The notes under the pieces are model-generated. The model saw nothing but the letters and a program-made list of their open reading frames with translations, made no database searches and was not told the DNA's origin. Shown here piece by piece: positions 22,867-36,296 of a DNA stretch of 64,000 nt. The translations under genes were made by a program, and so were the position numbers. Positions within the stretch are counted from its first letter, which is position 1; every line of letters begins with the position of its first letter. Source of the DNA: Tragulus kanchil (taxonomy: Eukaryota; Chordata; Mammalia; Artiodactyla; Tragulidae); NCBI GenBank assembly GCA_022376925.1, contig JAIOJX010000028.1, forward strand, positions 73,187,001 to 73,251,000, given 5' to 3'.

Positions 22867-24808
22867 AACAGACACCGGCTCAGCTCATGGGAAGAGATAA
22901 GCTACACGCACTTGGAGGATCAAAAAAGGCTGTTTATTTCACACTGGTGCGAGCCCAGAGGAGTCACCTCCAAAGACTGAGTAGCCTGCCAGAGTTTTGC
23001 GGATCTTATATATAGGCATATGCTCTTGGGTGGGGCAAAGCTTACATGCAAATGAGGTGATGTGTTGGGGAGCCGATCAAGGGTGAGAACGCATTGTTTT
23101 CAGTCAAGTCTGCAATTTAAACTCCTTTTTTTTTGGAGTCAACCTAACAAGCAGAGTTAAAGAAGCCAAAAATGTGAAACGGAGCCTTACGCTGGGGGGA
23201 TGATCTTTGCCGAGTTTTCCTCCTCAGCTGAAGCCATCTAAATCTGCGATGACCTGTTACCACCTCCGCAGGAAGAGGAGACCTACCCTTCCAATGGAAC
23301 TGTTCACTAAAGCGGTCAGTTAGAGAACTGCCAAGTCAACAGATCCTTTGCCATCTTTATCACCTGTGACCATTCCACAGCCTCTGGTATTGCTGGCCTT
23401 TCCTTCCCTTCCACCTTCCTTCCTTCATTTTTATCAGCCCTCCCTCCTTAAAACTCTCCTTCCCTAGCTTAGGTTTTCTTTTAGCCCTCTAACTGCCACT
23501 CTCCAGCATCTTAGCTGGCTTATCTTCCTCCTACTGACCGCTGAGGCTGTGCCCTCTGAATGCTGCCAACCTCAGTGGCCACTAGGCAGAGAATGCGCCC
23601 ACGTTTCCACCCTTGCTCCTAATCCTCAGATCTGGCATCTACTTCTATATTACACACCTCTGCTCAGAAATTCCACAGTATTCTAAACTCGAGGTCATAC
23701 TGGATTAGGACAGACCCTAATCCAATGTCTGGTGTCATTATAAAAAGAGGAAAATTTGGACCAGAAAACAGATAGGGAAAGATACAACTAACTACAGAGG
23801 CAGACACTGGAATTCAAAGATCCCAAAGATCCCAACTCCCAGAAGCTAGGAGGAAGCAAGGAAGGACCTCACTACAGTCTTCAGAAAGGGCACATGGCCC
23901 AGCCAACACCCTACTTTCAGAATTTCAGCCTGCAGAACTGTAAGACAATCAACTTCTGTTGGTTGTGTTACAGCAGCGTTCCAACAGACACCGGCTCAGC
24001 TCATGGGAAGAGATAAGCTACACGCACTTGGAGGATCAAAAAAGGCTGTTTATTTCACACTGGTGCGAGCCCAGAGGAGTCACCTCCAAAGACTGAGTAG
24101 CCTGCCAGAGTTTTGCGGATCTTATATATAGGCATATGCTCTTGGGTGGGGCAAAGCTTACATGCAAATGAGGTGATGTGTTGGGGAGCCGATCAAGGGT
24201 GAGAACGCATTGTTTTCAGTCAAGTCTGCAATTTAAACTCCTTTTTTTTTGGAGTCAACCTAACAAGCAGAGTTAAAGAAGCCAAAAATGTGAAACGGAG
24301 CCTTACGCTGGGGGGATGATCTTTGCCGAGTTTTCCTCCTCAGCTGAAGCCATCTAAATCTGCGATGACCTGTTACCACCTCCGCAGGAAGAGGAGACCT
24401 ACCCTTCCAATGGAACTGTTCACTAAAGCGGTCAGTTAGAGAACTGCCAAGTCAACAGATCCTTTGCCATCTTTATCACCTGTGACCATTCCACAGCCTC
24501 TGGTATTGCTGGCCTTTCCTTCCCTTCCACCTTCCTTCCTTCATTTTTATCAGCCCTCCCTCCTTAAAACTCTCCTTCCCTAGCTTAGGTTTTCTTTTAG
24601 CCCTCTAACTGCCACTCTCCAGCATCTTAGCTGGCTTATCTTCCTCCTACTGACCGCTGAGGCTGTGCCCTCTGAATGCTGCCAACCTCAGTGGCCACTA
24701 GGCAGAGAATGCGCCCACGTTTCCACCCTTGCTCCTAATCCTCAGATCTGGCATCTACTTCTATATTACACACCTCTGCTCAGAAATTCCACAGTATTCT
24801 AAACTCGA
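22575..24808 (+). repeat. Direct tandem duplication 9 (22575-23692 / 23691-24808)
   Basis: Offset 1116, no visible filler, and the two copies look identical. The junction lies at the shared dinucleotide GA. The right part of an MLT1-like LTR is duplicated. Confidence 0.95.
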
Positions 24809-24984
24809 CATGTCCTAAGCATTCAATGAATATCTTCCATGTGGCAAACACTCAATCAGGTGCCAAAACAAGAGAAATGACAGACAAGGCCCTTGTCCTT
24901 ACAGAGTTTACAAAATAGTAAGACACAGTATTAATAAATCATCTCAGGAACAATGAGTACCTCAGGGAAATAATGGGTGTGATA

Positions 24985-25015
24985 TGGGGGTGTGTGTGTG
25001 TGTCTGTGTTTGTGT
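24985..25015 (+). repeat. TG-rich microsatellite (repeated at about 26093-26124)
   Basis: GGGGGTGTGTGTGTGTGTCTG followed by TGTTTGTGTG. Length is the same in both copies, so it does not help separate haplotypes. Confidence 0.7.
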
Positions 25016-25361
25016 GAATAGAATAAACAGGAGTTGACTAGGCAGAAACACTCAGGGATGAGGGAGGTGGTAAGTGTGAGAAGAGGATTCCAGAAAGAAA
25101 AAAAAAACACAATTTTTAACTGACCTCCGCTCTCTCAAATTTAACTGGTCGTTAAATTTTATACTTTGTTTCCTTAGTATCTCTAACTTTAGTCCCTCTG
25201 AACAAACCGCAGGTCCTGGTAATAGTTCTCTAATAGGTTCCCCCACTTCCTTTCTGTCCTCTCCAATCCACTGCCCACACTCCTGCTAGTGTTTCACAGG
25301 CTGGGTCATGGAGGTTCCTTGTTTAAAATGCCGTCAGCTCTTCTCCACTGATGATACAATA

Positions 25362-25640
25362 AAATGCAAACTCCTTCTTCAGCAAGGATACAACGTCCAT
25401 TATCATCTGTCTCCTGATTCCCTTTTCCATCTCCTCTCTTGACTTTTCCCACGACTTCTCTTCCCCAGTTCTGGAACCACGGGTCACTCCCGGGTGACTC
25501 CCCACGCTCCACTCTCTCCTCTGCGGCTGCACGGGCTTCTCTGCTCTGCCAACACTAATGTCCTTCCTCATAGCCACCTGGCAAACACCTGCTCAACATT
25601 CTCTCTCTTGGGAAACCTTTCTGAAAGCCCTGGTTTTCTT
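25362..25640 (+). mobile_element. L2 LINE fragment (repeated at 26470-26748)
   Basis: ATAAAATGCAAACTCCTTCT, TCTGTCTCCTGATTCCC, TTCTCTGCTCTGCCAACACT and GGGAAACCTTTCTGAAAGCC keep the order of the L2 3' region. No reading frame survives. Confidence 0.55.
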
Positions 25641-26949
25641 TCCAATCCCATTATCAAAATCTCTTTACTGTACTGAATATCCTTAATTTACATATTTGTG
25701 TCAGTCACACAGCTACAGAACTCTGCTAGGCAGGAATGCATTCTGTTAGCCACAGACAGAAACAGGGCATACTGGGGTCTTACACAGACTGCTGAATTTA
25801 GAAAATAATAAATCCAAACAAGGTAACTGACAGTGGAAAGCACACAAACTTGGGAGACAGACTTTCCAATTTAATTCTAGTTACGATCTGATTGGATACT
25901 TTAATTACATGCAAAAGTTTGACTTAAGCATTCAATGAATATCTTCCATGTGGCAAACACTCAATCAGGTGCCAAAACAAGAGAAATGACAGACAAGGCC
26001 CTTGTCCTTACAGAGTTTACAAAATAGTAAGACACAGTATTAATAAATCATCTCAGGAACAATGAGTACCTCAGGGAAATAATGGGTGTGATATGGGGGT
26101 GTGTGTGTGTGTCTGTGTTTGTGTGAATAGAATAAACAGGAGTTGACTAGGCAGAAACACTCAGGGATGAGGGAGGTGGTAAGTGTGAGAAGAGGATTCC
26201 AGAAAGAAAAAAAAACACAATTTTTAACTGACCTCCGCTCTCTCAAATTTAACTGGTCGTTAAATTTTATACTTTGTTTCCTTAGTATCTCTAACTTTAG
26301 TCCCTCTGAACAAACCGCAGGTCCTGGTAATAGTTCTCTAATAGGTTCCCCCACTTCCTTTCTGTCCTCTCCAATCCACTGCCCACACTCCTGCTAGTGT
26401 TTCACAGGCTGGGTCATGGAGGTTCCTTGTTTAAAATGCCGTCAGCTCTTCTCCACTGATGATACAATAAAATGCAAACTCCTTCTTCAGCAAGGATACA
26501 ACGTCCATTATCATCTGTCTCCTGATTCCCTTTTCCATCTCCTCTCTTGACTTTTCCCACGACTTCTCTTCCCCAGTTCTGGAACCACGGGCCACTCCCG
26601 GGTGACTCCCCACGCTCCACTCTCTCCTCTGCGGCTGCACGGGCTTCTCTGCTCTGCCAACACTAATGTCCTTCCTCATAGCCACCTGGCAAACACCTGC
26701 TCAACATTCTCTCTCTTGGGAAACCTTTCTGAAAGCCCTGGTTTTCTTTCCAATCCCATTATCAAAATCTCTTTACTGTACTGAATATCCTTAATTTACA
26801 TATTTGTGTCAGTCACACAGCTACAGAACTCTGCTAGGCAGGAATGCATTCTGTTAGCCACAGACAGAAACAGGGCATACTGGGGTCTTACACAGACTGC
26901 TGAATTTAGAAAATAATAAATCCAAACAAGGTAACTGACAGTGGAAAGC

Positions 26950-27140
26950 ACACAAACTTGGGAGACAGACTTTCCAATTTAATTCTAGTTACGCCAACTT
27001 CTGAGATGATCCTGGCACTTAACTCTACATCTTCAACTATACATGGGAATAACACCTCCCATCTCCCAAGGTTGTCATGAAGGCTTGGTAAGAATTTACA
27101 TAAAATGCAGTGGATTCTATAAATGTGAATAATCTCTTTG
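26950..27140 (+). mobile_element. MIR copy
   Basis: AACTTGGGAGACAGACTTTC, ACGCCAACTTCTGAGATGAT, ATGGGAATAACACCTCCCAT and AAGGTTGTCATGAAGGCTTG follow MIR order. Its 5' part is also at 25845-25885 in the truncated first copy of duplication 10. Confidence 0.65.
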
Positions 27141-27387
27141 AAGATGGTGTCTACATACCTAGTGCCCTCCTTTCCTTCTGGGAACTACTCTGAAGTTTGC
27201 AACAGTGTTCATATGACCTCATGTCCACTGGTCAGCTAGCTGACTGGTCCAAGGGTGGGTACTGACTCACACTGAGCCCAGGCGAGGCCCTTACCCTGCC
27301 CTCCCATTTCCGGCCCTTGAATGTTTGGGAAACCCCTGAACCTCTCCAGTGTTGAAGCTACAAGCCTTCAGGATTGCCAGCAGCCAC

Positions 27388-29677
27388 AATCTGCACACAG
27401 AGAAAGCCAGACTGTAACAAGACAAGAATTAATTAGAGTCCTTGGTGTCTGAGGTCTGGCTACAACCATGCTTTTCCCTGTCCCAGTCCTTAGGAAGATT
27501 CCACAAGTTACCTCAGAATGCTCCCCAAAATTCCCTTCTATTTTAAGCATACGTAATTTTCAATTCCCTATAACCCCACTAACTAAAACACTCTTACTCC
27601 ACCCACGCAACATGTCTCACATCCAGACCTATAAAGTTAGCATCCAGGACGAAAGGAGTAACCAGAAACAGGGCAGCCAGGGTGAGAGAGAGAAACCATG
27701 AGCCTGAAAATCCTCTGAGACTGGAGATCAAAGAGAGCTGAAGTTTATCAACAGGTAGGAAGCTGGAGAGGAAAGGCGGGGAGTCAAAAGGGATGGGACG
27801 AAACCTGTACTGGGCTGGAGGCTGGGAGAGGGCTCCTCACATGAACAATGGCGCCCCGCTGGCACACTTCTCCCCCACGTGGCCTGTGCCCTTCACTAAG
27901 CTAGGGGCGGAGCTTTCCTGCACCATCAGTGGGAGCGGGAGAGGGGCCAGAAGGATGGAGAAGCACTGCATCTCAGCAGAAAGTAACAGTTGAAAACGGA
28001 AATCTTAGCTCTAGAGCAAGGAAAGAGAAAACAAAATTTTCATTCATGTTGTTTCACTCATTGAACCAAAATTTAACAATTATCCAGATTTGATCACAGC
28101 CTCATACGTCTTACAGAGGTGAGCTATACATTAAACAAACAAACAAAACAACTGAGAGTGACACGCCTAGTAGTATATTCAGATCCACGTATGTCTGACT
28201 CCAACATCTCTTCACAAGTAAAAAATTATGAAGACAAAGAAAGCTCTCAGGTTTAAAAGAAATAAAAATCTCCATTAAAGAAGCTGTTTCAGAAGACCAG
28301 AAGCTAGACTGCAAGGAAATCATTTAACAAATCACTTCTGTGTGGTTGACACTAAGCAAGTGTACAGAACAAATGCAGTCTGCTTGCTAGTTGGTCGCGG
28401 GAAAAAAAGGAGGAAATACAAGAGCTACCGCAAAGCAACCAGTTGAAAAGAAAGATGTATATATAAGCCCGTGGTGTCTTGAGCATGCTTCCAGGTACCA
28501 CAGATGTTTAAATTATACTAAAAAAAAAATCTGCACACAGAGAAAGCCAGACTGTAACAAGACAAGAATTAATTAGAGTCCTTGGTGTCTGAGGTCTGGC
28601 TACAACCATGCTTTTCCCTGTCCCAGTCCTTAGGAAGATTCCACAAGTTACCTCAGAATGCTCCCCAAAATTCCCTTCTATTTTAAGCATACGTAATTTT
28701 CAATTCCCTATAACCCCACTAACTAAAACACTCTTACTCCACCCACGCAACATGTCTCACATCCAGACCTATAAAGTTAGCATCCAGGACGAAAGGAGTA
28801 ACCAGAAACAGGGCAGCCAGGGTGAGAGAGAGAAACCATGAGCCTGAAAATCCTCTGAGACTGGAGATCAAAGAGAGCTGAAGTTTATCAACAGGTAGGA
28901 AGCTGGAGAGGAAAGGCGGGGAGTCAAAAGGGATGGGACGAAACCTGTACTGGGCTGGAGGCTGGGAGAGGGCTCCTCACATGAACAATGGCGCCCCGCT
29001 GGCACACTTCTCCCCCACGTGGCCTGTGCCCTTCACTAAGCTAGGGGCGGAGCTTTCCTGCACCATCAGTGGGAGCGGGAGAGGGGCCAGAAGGATGGAG
29101 AAGCACTGCATCTCAGCAGAAAGTAACAGTTGAAAACGGAAATCTTAGCTCTAGAGCAAGGAAAGAGAAAACAAAATTTTCATTCATGTTGTTTCACTCA
29201 TTGAACCAAAATTTAACAATTATCCAGATTTGATCACAGCCTCATACGTCTTACAGAGGTGAGCTATACATTAAACAAACAAACAAAACAACTGAGAGTG
29301 ACACGCCTAGTAGTATATTCAGATCCACGTATGTCTGACTCCAACATCTCTTCACAAGTAAAAAATTATGAAGACAAAGAAAGCTCTCAGGTTTAAAAGA
29401 AATAAAAATCTCCATTAAAGAAGCTGTTTCAGAAGACCAGAAGCTAGACTGCAAGGAAATCATTTAACAAATCACTTCTGTGTGGTTGACACTAAGCAAG
29501 TGTACAGAACAAATGCAGTCTGCTTGCTAGTTGGTCGCGGGAAAAAAAGGAGGAAATACAAGAGCTACCGGCAAAGCAACCAGTTGAAAAGAAAGATGTA
29601 TATATAAGCCCGTGGTGTCTTGAGCATGCTTCCAGGTACAAGGTAAGAAGCACCACAGATGTTTAAATTATACTAAA
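27388..29677 (+). repeat. Direct tandem duplication 11 (27388-28524 / 28528-29677)
   Basis: Offset 1140. Copies look identical except that the end of copy 1 lacks about 14 bases present at 29640-29653 and one G near 28431, both near the junction. No gene is recognised in either. Confidence 0.95.
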
Positions 29678-30761
29678 AGTACAACTTATATTCTCCAATC
29701 AAGCAGTGTTCAGGATAAAGTGGAAGAGATGATTTCAGGAAGAAGAAAGGGCAAAGCAGGAGGCAGTCTGACTGTGTAGGGATGAAGAGCGGCAGGGGGT
29801 TCAGCTCCCAGCAGAAGGCAGGATGCTGCAGCTGAGCAGAAATCCCCACGGGAGGTCTGACTGGTGGTCCTTATGGAAGCAGATCTAATCACAAAGCTCA
29901 CATGCCTTTGTCCTACAACTATGAGCTATTCAGAGCCGGAGAAAGTGGGCAGTGGTGCTGGCATGTGGGCCAGGCCTGAGATCTATCAAGGACACACAGA
30001 AAGGCATTAGTGAGGGAACAGGCCTGGGCGAAGACAAGCAACCCAGAGAGGGGTAAGCGGAGTGGGAAGAGGCAGAGGTATTGGAGGGTGGTGTCACTGC
30101 TAACATCACTGCAGGTACAAACTCTGCAGTCTGCCCCACAATGGACGTCCTCCACAGTCTCATCCCCACGGGCCTGTCCAGCCTGTTTCTCATTACTTTC
30201 CTCTGACACCAGATGAGTGAAGCTACCTGAATGCTCTCCAGGAATTTCAGTTTGCAAAGAAAAAGGAGCCAGGCAACTACTAGAACCAAAACTAGGGGGA
30301 CTTTTATGAAGCTGGAGGTGGCTATTCAAATCAAAATCTGAATGAAAGGCCAAAGGAACGCACTCCACTGGCTTGCATTGACTTTGGCTTAGCACAGCTC
30401 TTAAAGACCACTTATTTGGCAGGGGAGCGCAGCAGTGTTTTCTAAGTAGCGGTCATGGCTCTGTTCATAGTTCCAGTTGAGGGAGGACTCTCCTCATTAG
30501 GAAAGCAAAGGAGTCTAACTCCTGAGAAGAGGGTGGTTGGGAAAACCCGGGGCAGAATGTCAGCCCCTGGGCAAGCAGGTTAAAGTTCAAGAAAGGGCTG
30601 TTTCTAAGAAACCGAGATGCCCGGGCTCTGACTGCTAACTGAGGGACTCAAACAATGGACAACAGTTTGGAGGGCATGCACACAGATACCCAGAAACTAC
30701 CAGAGACTACCAAATAACATTCTTGGGGCAGGAGAGTCATTGCAGCTATGAGTTCTAAATT

Positions 30762-30882
30762 CTCTTTTTTTTTTTTTTGGCCCCGTTGAGTGGCTTGTGG
30801 GATCTTAGCTCCCTGACCAGCGACTGAAACCAAGCCCTTTGTGGTGAAAGCACCACGCCCTAACCAATGAACCATCAGTGAG
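30762..30882 (-). mobile_element. CHR-2-type SINE, antisense
   Basis: A T-rich tail then GGCCCCGTTGAGTGGCTTGT, GGATCTTAGCTCCCTGACCA and CCTAACCAATGAACCATCAG, the reverse of a short CHR-2 element. The head is truncated. Confidence 0.75.
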
Positions 30883-31102
30883 TTTCCTTAAATTCATATT
30901 TTTGAACGATGGACATCATGATAAGTATTACAAGAAAGAAGATGAATAAAACTCTGCCAGGAACATGTATTTAATACACACTGTGATTAATGACTGAACA
31001 GAAAAAACTAGAAATTACTATTTGGAGAAAAGTGCATTTGGTGACAGAGGACTCTTCTCAGAGGGGATGATACCCAGGAAGGGCTTGAAGGATGATAAGA
31101 AG

Positions 31103-31320
31103 GCTGTGTGTTTGTGCTTGGTCACTTCTGTCGTATAAAACTCTTTGCAACCCCATGGACCCCGCCAGGCTCCTCTGTCCATGGGATTTTCCCAGCAAGA
31201 ATACTGGAGTGAGTTGCCATTTCCTACTCCAGGAGATCTTCTCTAACCCTGGGATTGAACCCTCATCTCCTCAGTATCCTACATGGCAGGCAGATTCTTT
31301 ATCACTGAGCCACCAGGAAA
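31103..31320 (-). mobile_element. Bov-tA SINE, antisense, with target-site duplication
   Basis: AACTCTTTGCAACCCCATGG, GGCTCCTCTGTCCATGGGA, GAATACTGGAGTGAGTTGCC and GAGCCACCAGGAAAGT mark a Bov-tA in reverse. GATGATAAGAAGG on the left and GTGATAAGAAGG on the right are a near-perfect target-site duplication. Confidence 0.88.
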
Positions 31321-31332
31321 GTGATAAGAAGG

Positions 31333-31548
31333 TTACCGCCTCCCAAGTGATTCAGCGGTAAAGAATCTGCCTGCCAATTGGGAGATGTGGATTTGATCCC
31401 TGGGTCAAGAAGACTGCCTGGAGAGGGAAATGGCAACTCACTCTAGTATTCTTGCCTGGGAAATCCCATGGACAGAGGAGCCTGGCAGGCTGTAGTCCAC
31501 AGGGCTGCAAATGAGTCAGACGGATTTAAGCGACTAGAACAATGACAA
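31333..31548 (+). mobile_element. Bov-tA SINE, sense
   Basis: AGTGATTCAGCGGTAAAGAA, GATTTGATCCCTGGGTCAAG, CTAGTATTCTTGCCTGGGAA and GAGTCAGACGGATTTAAGCG in order. It lies directly beside the opposite-orientation copy at 31103-31320. Confidence 0.88.
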
Positions 31549-32084
31549 GGAGGTTAGCAAGCAGACAAGAAAAGGGGCTCTTTCTCTTCAAGAAAACCCA
31601 TGTGAAGAGATCAGTGTAGGGAACAAGGCAAAACAGGATCAAATTAGGTATCAGAGGGGTAAAAATTTCATGTGAACTATATACAAAGGGCTAGGGATGT
31701 GGGCATGAGAGAAAGTCCGAGAGGAAGGGAGGGGCCAGACTATGAAAAAATACATATTAAATGCAAAGGACTCCTCTCATTATGAGAGCAGTGGAGTCTA
31801 GCTCCTGGGAAGGTGGTGAATTTTCTCTTACAGGTGATAAAGGGGCTGCCGGGCTCACTACGGAAGAATTAACAGAGCTCCAAGAAGGCACTGCTCCAGT
31901 GCACAGAACCATAGCCCTCAGAAACCAACCAAAAAGTATTTGCCCAAATATAGGGCAAAAGCGCAGGGTATGGGGCTTTTGGAGGAAGCTGTGGGCCCCG
32001 GCCAGAGGGTGAAGCATGCAGTGAGCAGGACTGCCTTTGTCACTCAACAGGTTTCCTAACTCCTTGCTGTTCTGATGCTGTAAT

Positions 32085-32350
32085 CTTTACTCCCTAAAAT
32101 GTCAGCCATCCCTGTGAACTAGGACCTTCCCAATCCTAACAGCTTACCTGCTTAAAAACATTGTACACACAAGGCTTCTCTTACTCCCCTAGGTCCCATG
32201 AGCTCACCCTCCTCTGCAAACTCACAGCCCTGTGCAACCTTCCCTGGCTATTGATACACACACCCACTTGGTGATTATCTCCCCAACTAGACCGTAGGGT
32301 CCCTGAAGACAAGGACGATATTTCACTCTTTTGTAACTGTCTCAGGACTG
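32085..32350 (+). mobile_element. Possible L2 3' fragment
   Basis: CCAACTAGACCGTAGGGTCC, CTGAAGACAAGGACGATATT resembles the L2 3' region. The rest is too decayed to be sure. 31550-32085 shows nothing recognisable. Confidence 0.35.
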
Positions 32351-33937
32351 TGTTGACATACGTGCACACGCCCTGGGAGTTGAGAGTTGGTACTCTTTCA
32401 TGCGGGGAGTTTTCATGAGAGAAGGATAACGAGTGCCAGCCTTTTCTCTTTGATGCCAAGCAGTTAAGTTCTGACTGCAAGCTCACATGAACTGTACTCC
32501 ACAGCATCAAGGGAACTCCAAGCCTACTCTTCTTAGAAAGCAGTTTAGGGAGTTCACATCTTGGGGTTCTCCCCATAACTCAAGGAACTAAACATTCTTC
32601 TTCCAACGGTACACCTTTAGAGTGCAGGTGGATCTAGTAGGTGAAGCTTTAGCAGCCTTGTAAGATCATTCATTATCCACCTGCTTCAGTGGACACTGGC
32701 ATTCATCAAATTCTAGTTTGTGTGGTTATCTGTATTTTTTTTGGACTTATGGAGTATACATAAGGACCTGGAAAATAAGCATTATGTAGGTTTCTAAACT
32801 ATTTTGAACTGGCATACTTTCTTAAAGGACCCATCCTAAATGAAGAATTTAATCAAATGACATAAAGAAAATAATGTAATATCAGTTTTAAACAAATATA
32901 GTAATCACTTCATAAGTAATGTCCTGTGAAAAAAATTTAATTTTGAAATTTTTGTCTTGCCATATTTGCCAAGTATGCTTCTGTGTACTAAATCAGCCTG
33001 CACATTAATTTTAACATCATATGTCTACAAAGCATAAAACCACACTACTAAAGTTACAACCACATAAGATTATATAGGTGTGTGTACATGGAGGAGAAGG
33101 AAGACACAAATTATAAATGGATAGATTAGGGGGTAGGACTGTAAATAATTATTAGTTAAGTTTTTGGTTTTGAGTAATTGTTATATAATTGTTATTTGCA
33201 CAATATTTTTAAAATAAAGTGTTAAGGCCATAAGGTTGTTATAAAATAAACTGAATCCATAAGCCACACAAGAAAAACTGCCAAGTGGCTTCACTTCATA
33301 TTTCAACAATCACATTTGGCAAACATTACTCTCTACAAAGCTTTTCCTGATCCTTATAGTTTCATGTCATCATTCCACATCCTTCCAACTAGTCAAGAAG
33401 TTGAAGTAGAAGCCATTTATTTGTATGCATTCAGTTAATACCCAGTATTACCACCTGAACTTTCATGCCTAGATTCATTTTGTAAAGTACAGTCTTAAAT
33501 TCAAAGTCTAATTCTGTATAAATCTTCCCTCGTCATAATATAATCTGAGCTTTCTTTTTAGAAATAATTAATTCATTTGTTTTTTAATTCTAGTACTTTA
33601 ACTCATACCCATTTCACTATTTTAAGTTGGTTTTGTTTTTAATGTTGGTCTTTTAGAATGAAGCTTAAATGTCCAAATAGAACTATTAACTATTTCCAGA
33701 GTGTAAAAAAGTTTCCTCTCTGCTAACAGTATTGGAAACTCTACCTAAAAATCATTAAAACATTAATTTACGATTTATTTTTAATTTACAAGTTTTTAAA
33801 ATGTGGATTTTAAATCTGATCATTAACACATATGGACTATGTGCTATAACCTCCACTATGCAAAATCAGCCAAAAATAGAGCAGGAAAAGTATGCTTTAA
33901 TTTCTGCCTCTGAAAAAACACTACATATAAGAACTCT

Positions 33938-34162
33938 AGTGTTAGTCGCTCAGTCGTTGTCCAACTCTTTGTGATCCCGGGGACTGTAGCCCTCCAGATT
34001 CCTCTGTCCATGGAATCTTCCAGGCGAGAATGTTGGAATAGGTTGCTGTGCTCTCCTCCAAAGGATCTTCCCCACCCAGGGATCAAACAGGTGTCTCCTG
34101 TGTCTCCTGCAAAGACACTGCAGGCAGAGTCTTTACCATCTGAGTCACTGGGGAAGCCCTTA
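33938..34162 (-). mobile_element. Bov-tA SINE, antisense
   Basis: GTTAGTCGCTCAGTCGTTGT, GATTCCTCTGTCCATGGAAT, CAGGGATCAAACAGGTGTCT and GAGTCACTGGGGAAGCCC mark a full-length reverse copy. Confidence 0.88.
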
Positions 34163-34550
34163 ACAGCCCTGATATTCTATCAAACCAAAAAAAAAAAAGA
34201 CAATGGAAAAATCTAAATTAACCTAATGCCAATATTAGCAATAATTACAAATGTTCTTTGCAGTGGGGGGCATGTTCTTCATTTCTGACAATTTACAAAT
34301 AGTGCTCAAAAACTATTTCCCTGCATCACAAGCATGTAAAGACACTACATGACAGACTAAGTACTTTTTCATACATGAGTTCAACTATCATTGTAAAAGT
34401 GAATGATGCTCATCAAGAAAGAACCTGACTTGTTATATTTATTAAATTAACTAACAAAAATCATTACCTTCATGAACAATTCATAGTAACAGGGATAAAC
34501 AAGTCAGCCCCTGATATTCTACCACATTCAAATACCATTCTAACCCACGG

Positions 34551-34800
34551 ACTTCCCTTATGGCGCAGTGGATGAGAGTCCGCCTGCTACCGCAGGGGTC
34601 ACGGGTTCAATCCCTGCCTGGTCTGTGGAGCAACTACCTGTGCGCCACAGCTGTTGAAGCCCAAGCCCCCAGGCCTATGCTCCACCGAAAGTGAAGCCAC
34701 TGCACAGGGAAGCCTGCGTACTGCAACTAGAGAAAGCTATGCAAAGGCAATGAAGACCCAGCCCAGCAAAAAATGCAAAAATAAATTAAAAAATTTTTAA
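34551..34800 (+). mobile_element. CHR-1-type SINE
   Basis: GGACTTCCCTTATGGCGCAG, GGGTCACGGGTTCAATCCCT, TACTGCAACTAGAGAAAGCT, and a short A-rich tail. Sense orientation. Confidence 0.8.
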
Positions 34801-36085
34801 AATCTAACCCAGAAGATAGATTCTCCTTCCTTCGTGACACAAATGAGGATGCTGAGCTCCTGAGATGAGGTGACACAAATTTCTACAGTCATCATGTAAA
34901 CCAGAGACTTCGATTCATTCACAGTAAACCTACTTCCTATTAAGTAAATTTATTACAGTAACACATAGGCTACCAGCATAATAAGTTCCTCCCATTTAAG
35001 TTTTTTAGAGATATACATTTTATACGAAAAAAAATGTTTTCAATAAAAAGGGGAAAGGCTTCAAAGGTGAACTTAGTATCAACCTTGAAACTCAAGATAT
35101 ACAAATAAAAGTCAGGTCTAAAACACCATCATAGTAAAACAGATGTGAATAAGCAGAATTTATAAATAAAATAAAGATAAAACAAGTTAAACTACATTTC
35201 TGTTGTGAAAGGTTGACAAGTTTTCAGACCAATGATAAACTTTACCCTGGACCAAATAAAAAGAAAAACCATTTAGTCAGCAGAAAATCTGCCGAGGAAT
35301 GGCTATATGTGTCATTAACTGGAATGAATGTAGTATCTTCCACTTCAAAATGATGTCTGAAAGATAAAAAAAAATCTGAAACACAGTTCTACCAACACAT
35401 ATTAAATGCATTTCTACCTGGGTTGGCTGAGGAAAAAAAAAAAAAATCGATACATCACAAAACACTTCTTCACAGCTCATTTTTCGGTGACTGTATGTAA
35501 ATTGCCGAACATTTGGAAAAGCATAAAGAAATTACCTACAACTCTACCATCAAAAGACAACTTTTATCATTTTATTTCCTTCCAGTTTTCTTATCAAGAC
35601 TTCTCATAGAGTTAAAAGTCCAGCTTGTAACTTGGCATTACAGTATTGCTGACATCCCTATTAGAAAACTTCTATAGGCGTAATAGAGCACTGCTTCTCA
35701 TTTTGATATCAGATTTGTTTGTACGTTACGTAAAGAATCCTGGTGGACACTAAAGCACAACTGCCAAGACCAGGAACACTCACGACATCCAGATCCTTTG
35801 GTAAGAAATACAATTTTAAAAACTGGCGAATCCAAATCCCATGCAATTCCTGGGTGTTCAGGTGATGCATACCTACATGGTCCTTTGTCAATTTAGTAAG
35901 CTCATGATTAACAATGATAATCAGTTATAGCTGTTTGTACTTTTCCCTTCGCCAAACTCCTATGTACTAGTAAGTCATTAAGTTAGGAAACAGGTATATA
36001 TTCTCTTATCGCTGATGTATAAAACTGAGGTACAAAGGTATTAAGTGATTTTATAAAATTTACCCAATCAACTTAAGGGTGAAAG

Positions 36086-36296
36086 AAAGTGAAAGTCGCT
36101 CAGCTGTGTCTGATTCTTTTGAGACTCCATGGACTGTAGCCTGTCAGGCTCCTCTGTCCATGGAATTCTCCAAGCAAGAATACTGGAGTGGGTTGGTGTT
36201 TCCTTTTCCGGGGGGATCTTCCCAACCCAGGATTCAAACCCGAGTCTCTGGCACTGCAGGCAGATTCTTTACTGTCTGAGCCACCAGGAAATCCCA
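36086..36296 (-). mobile_element. Bov-tA SINE, antisense (repeated at 37155-37365)
   Basis: GAAAGTCGCTCAGCTGTGTC, GGCTCCTCTGTCCATGGAAT and CTGAGCCACCAGGAAATCC. CCCAATCAACTTAAGG before and CCCAATCAACTAAGG after it are the target-site duplication. It is inserted in an old antisense MIR-like stretch (35985-36075). Confidence 0.88.

Larger units (their letters stand above)
24816..26993 (+). repeat. Direct tandem duplication 10 (24816-25885 / 25925-26993)
   Basis: Offset 1109-1108 with filler at 25886-25924 that matches neither flank. One substitution is visible in the segment around 25487 versus 26591 and one base differs in an A run near 25100. It carries a TG-rich microsatellite (25000, 26100) and an L2 fragment. 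Confidence 0.94.

Noticed and set aside
29919..30395. A 158-codon minus-strand open frame
   Set aside because: Its first codon is GTG, it overlaps another frame, and it has no domain, splice or codon-use support.
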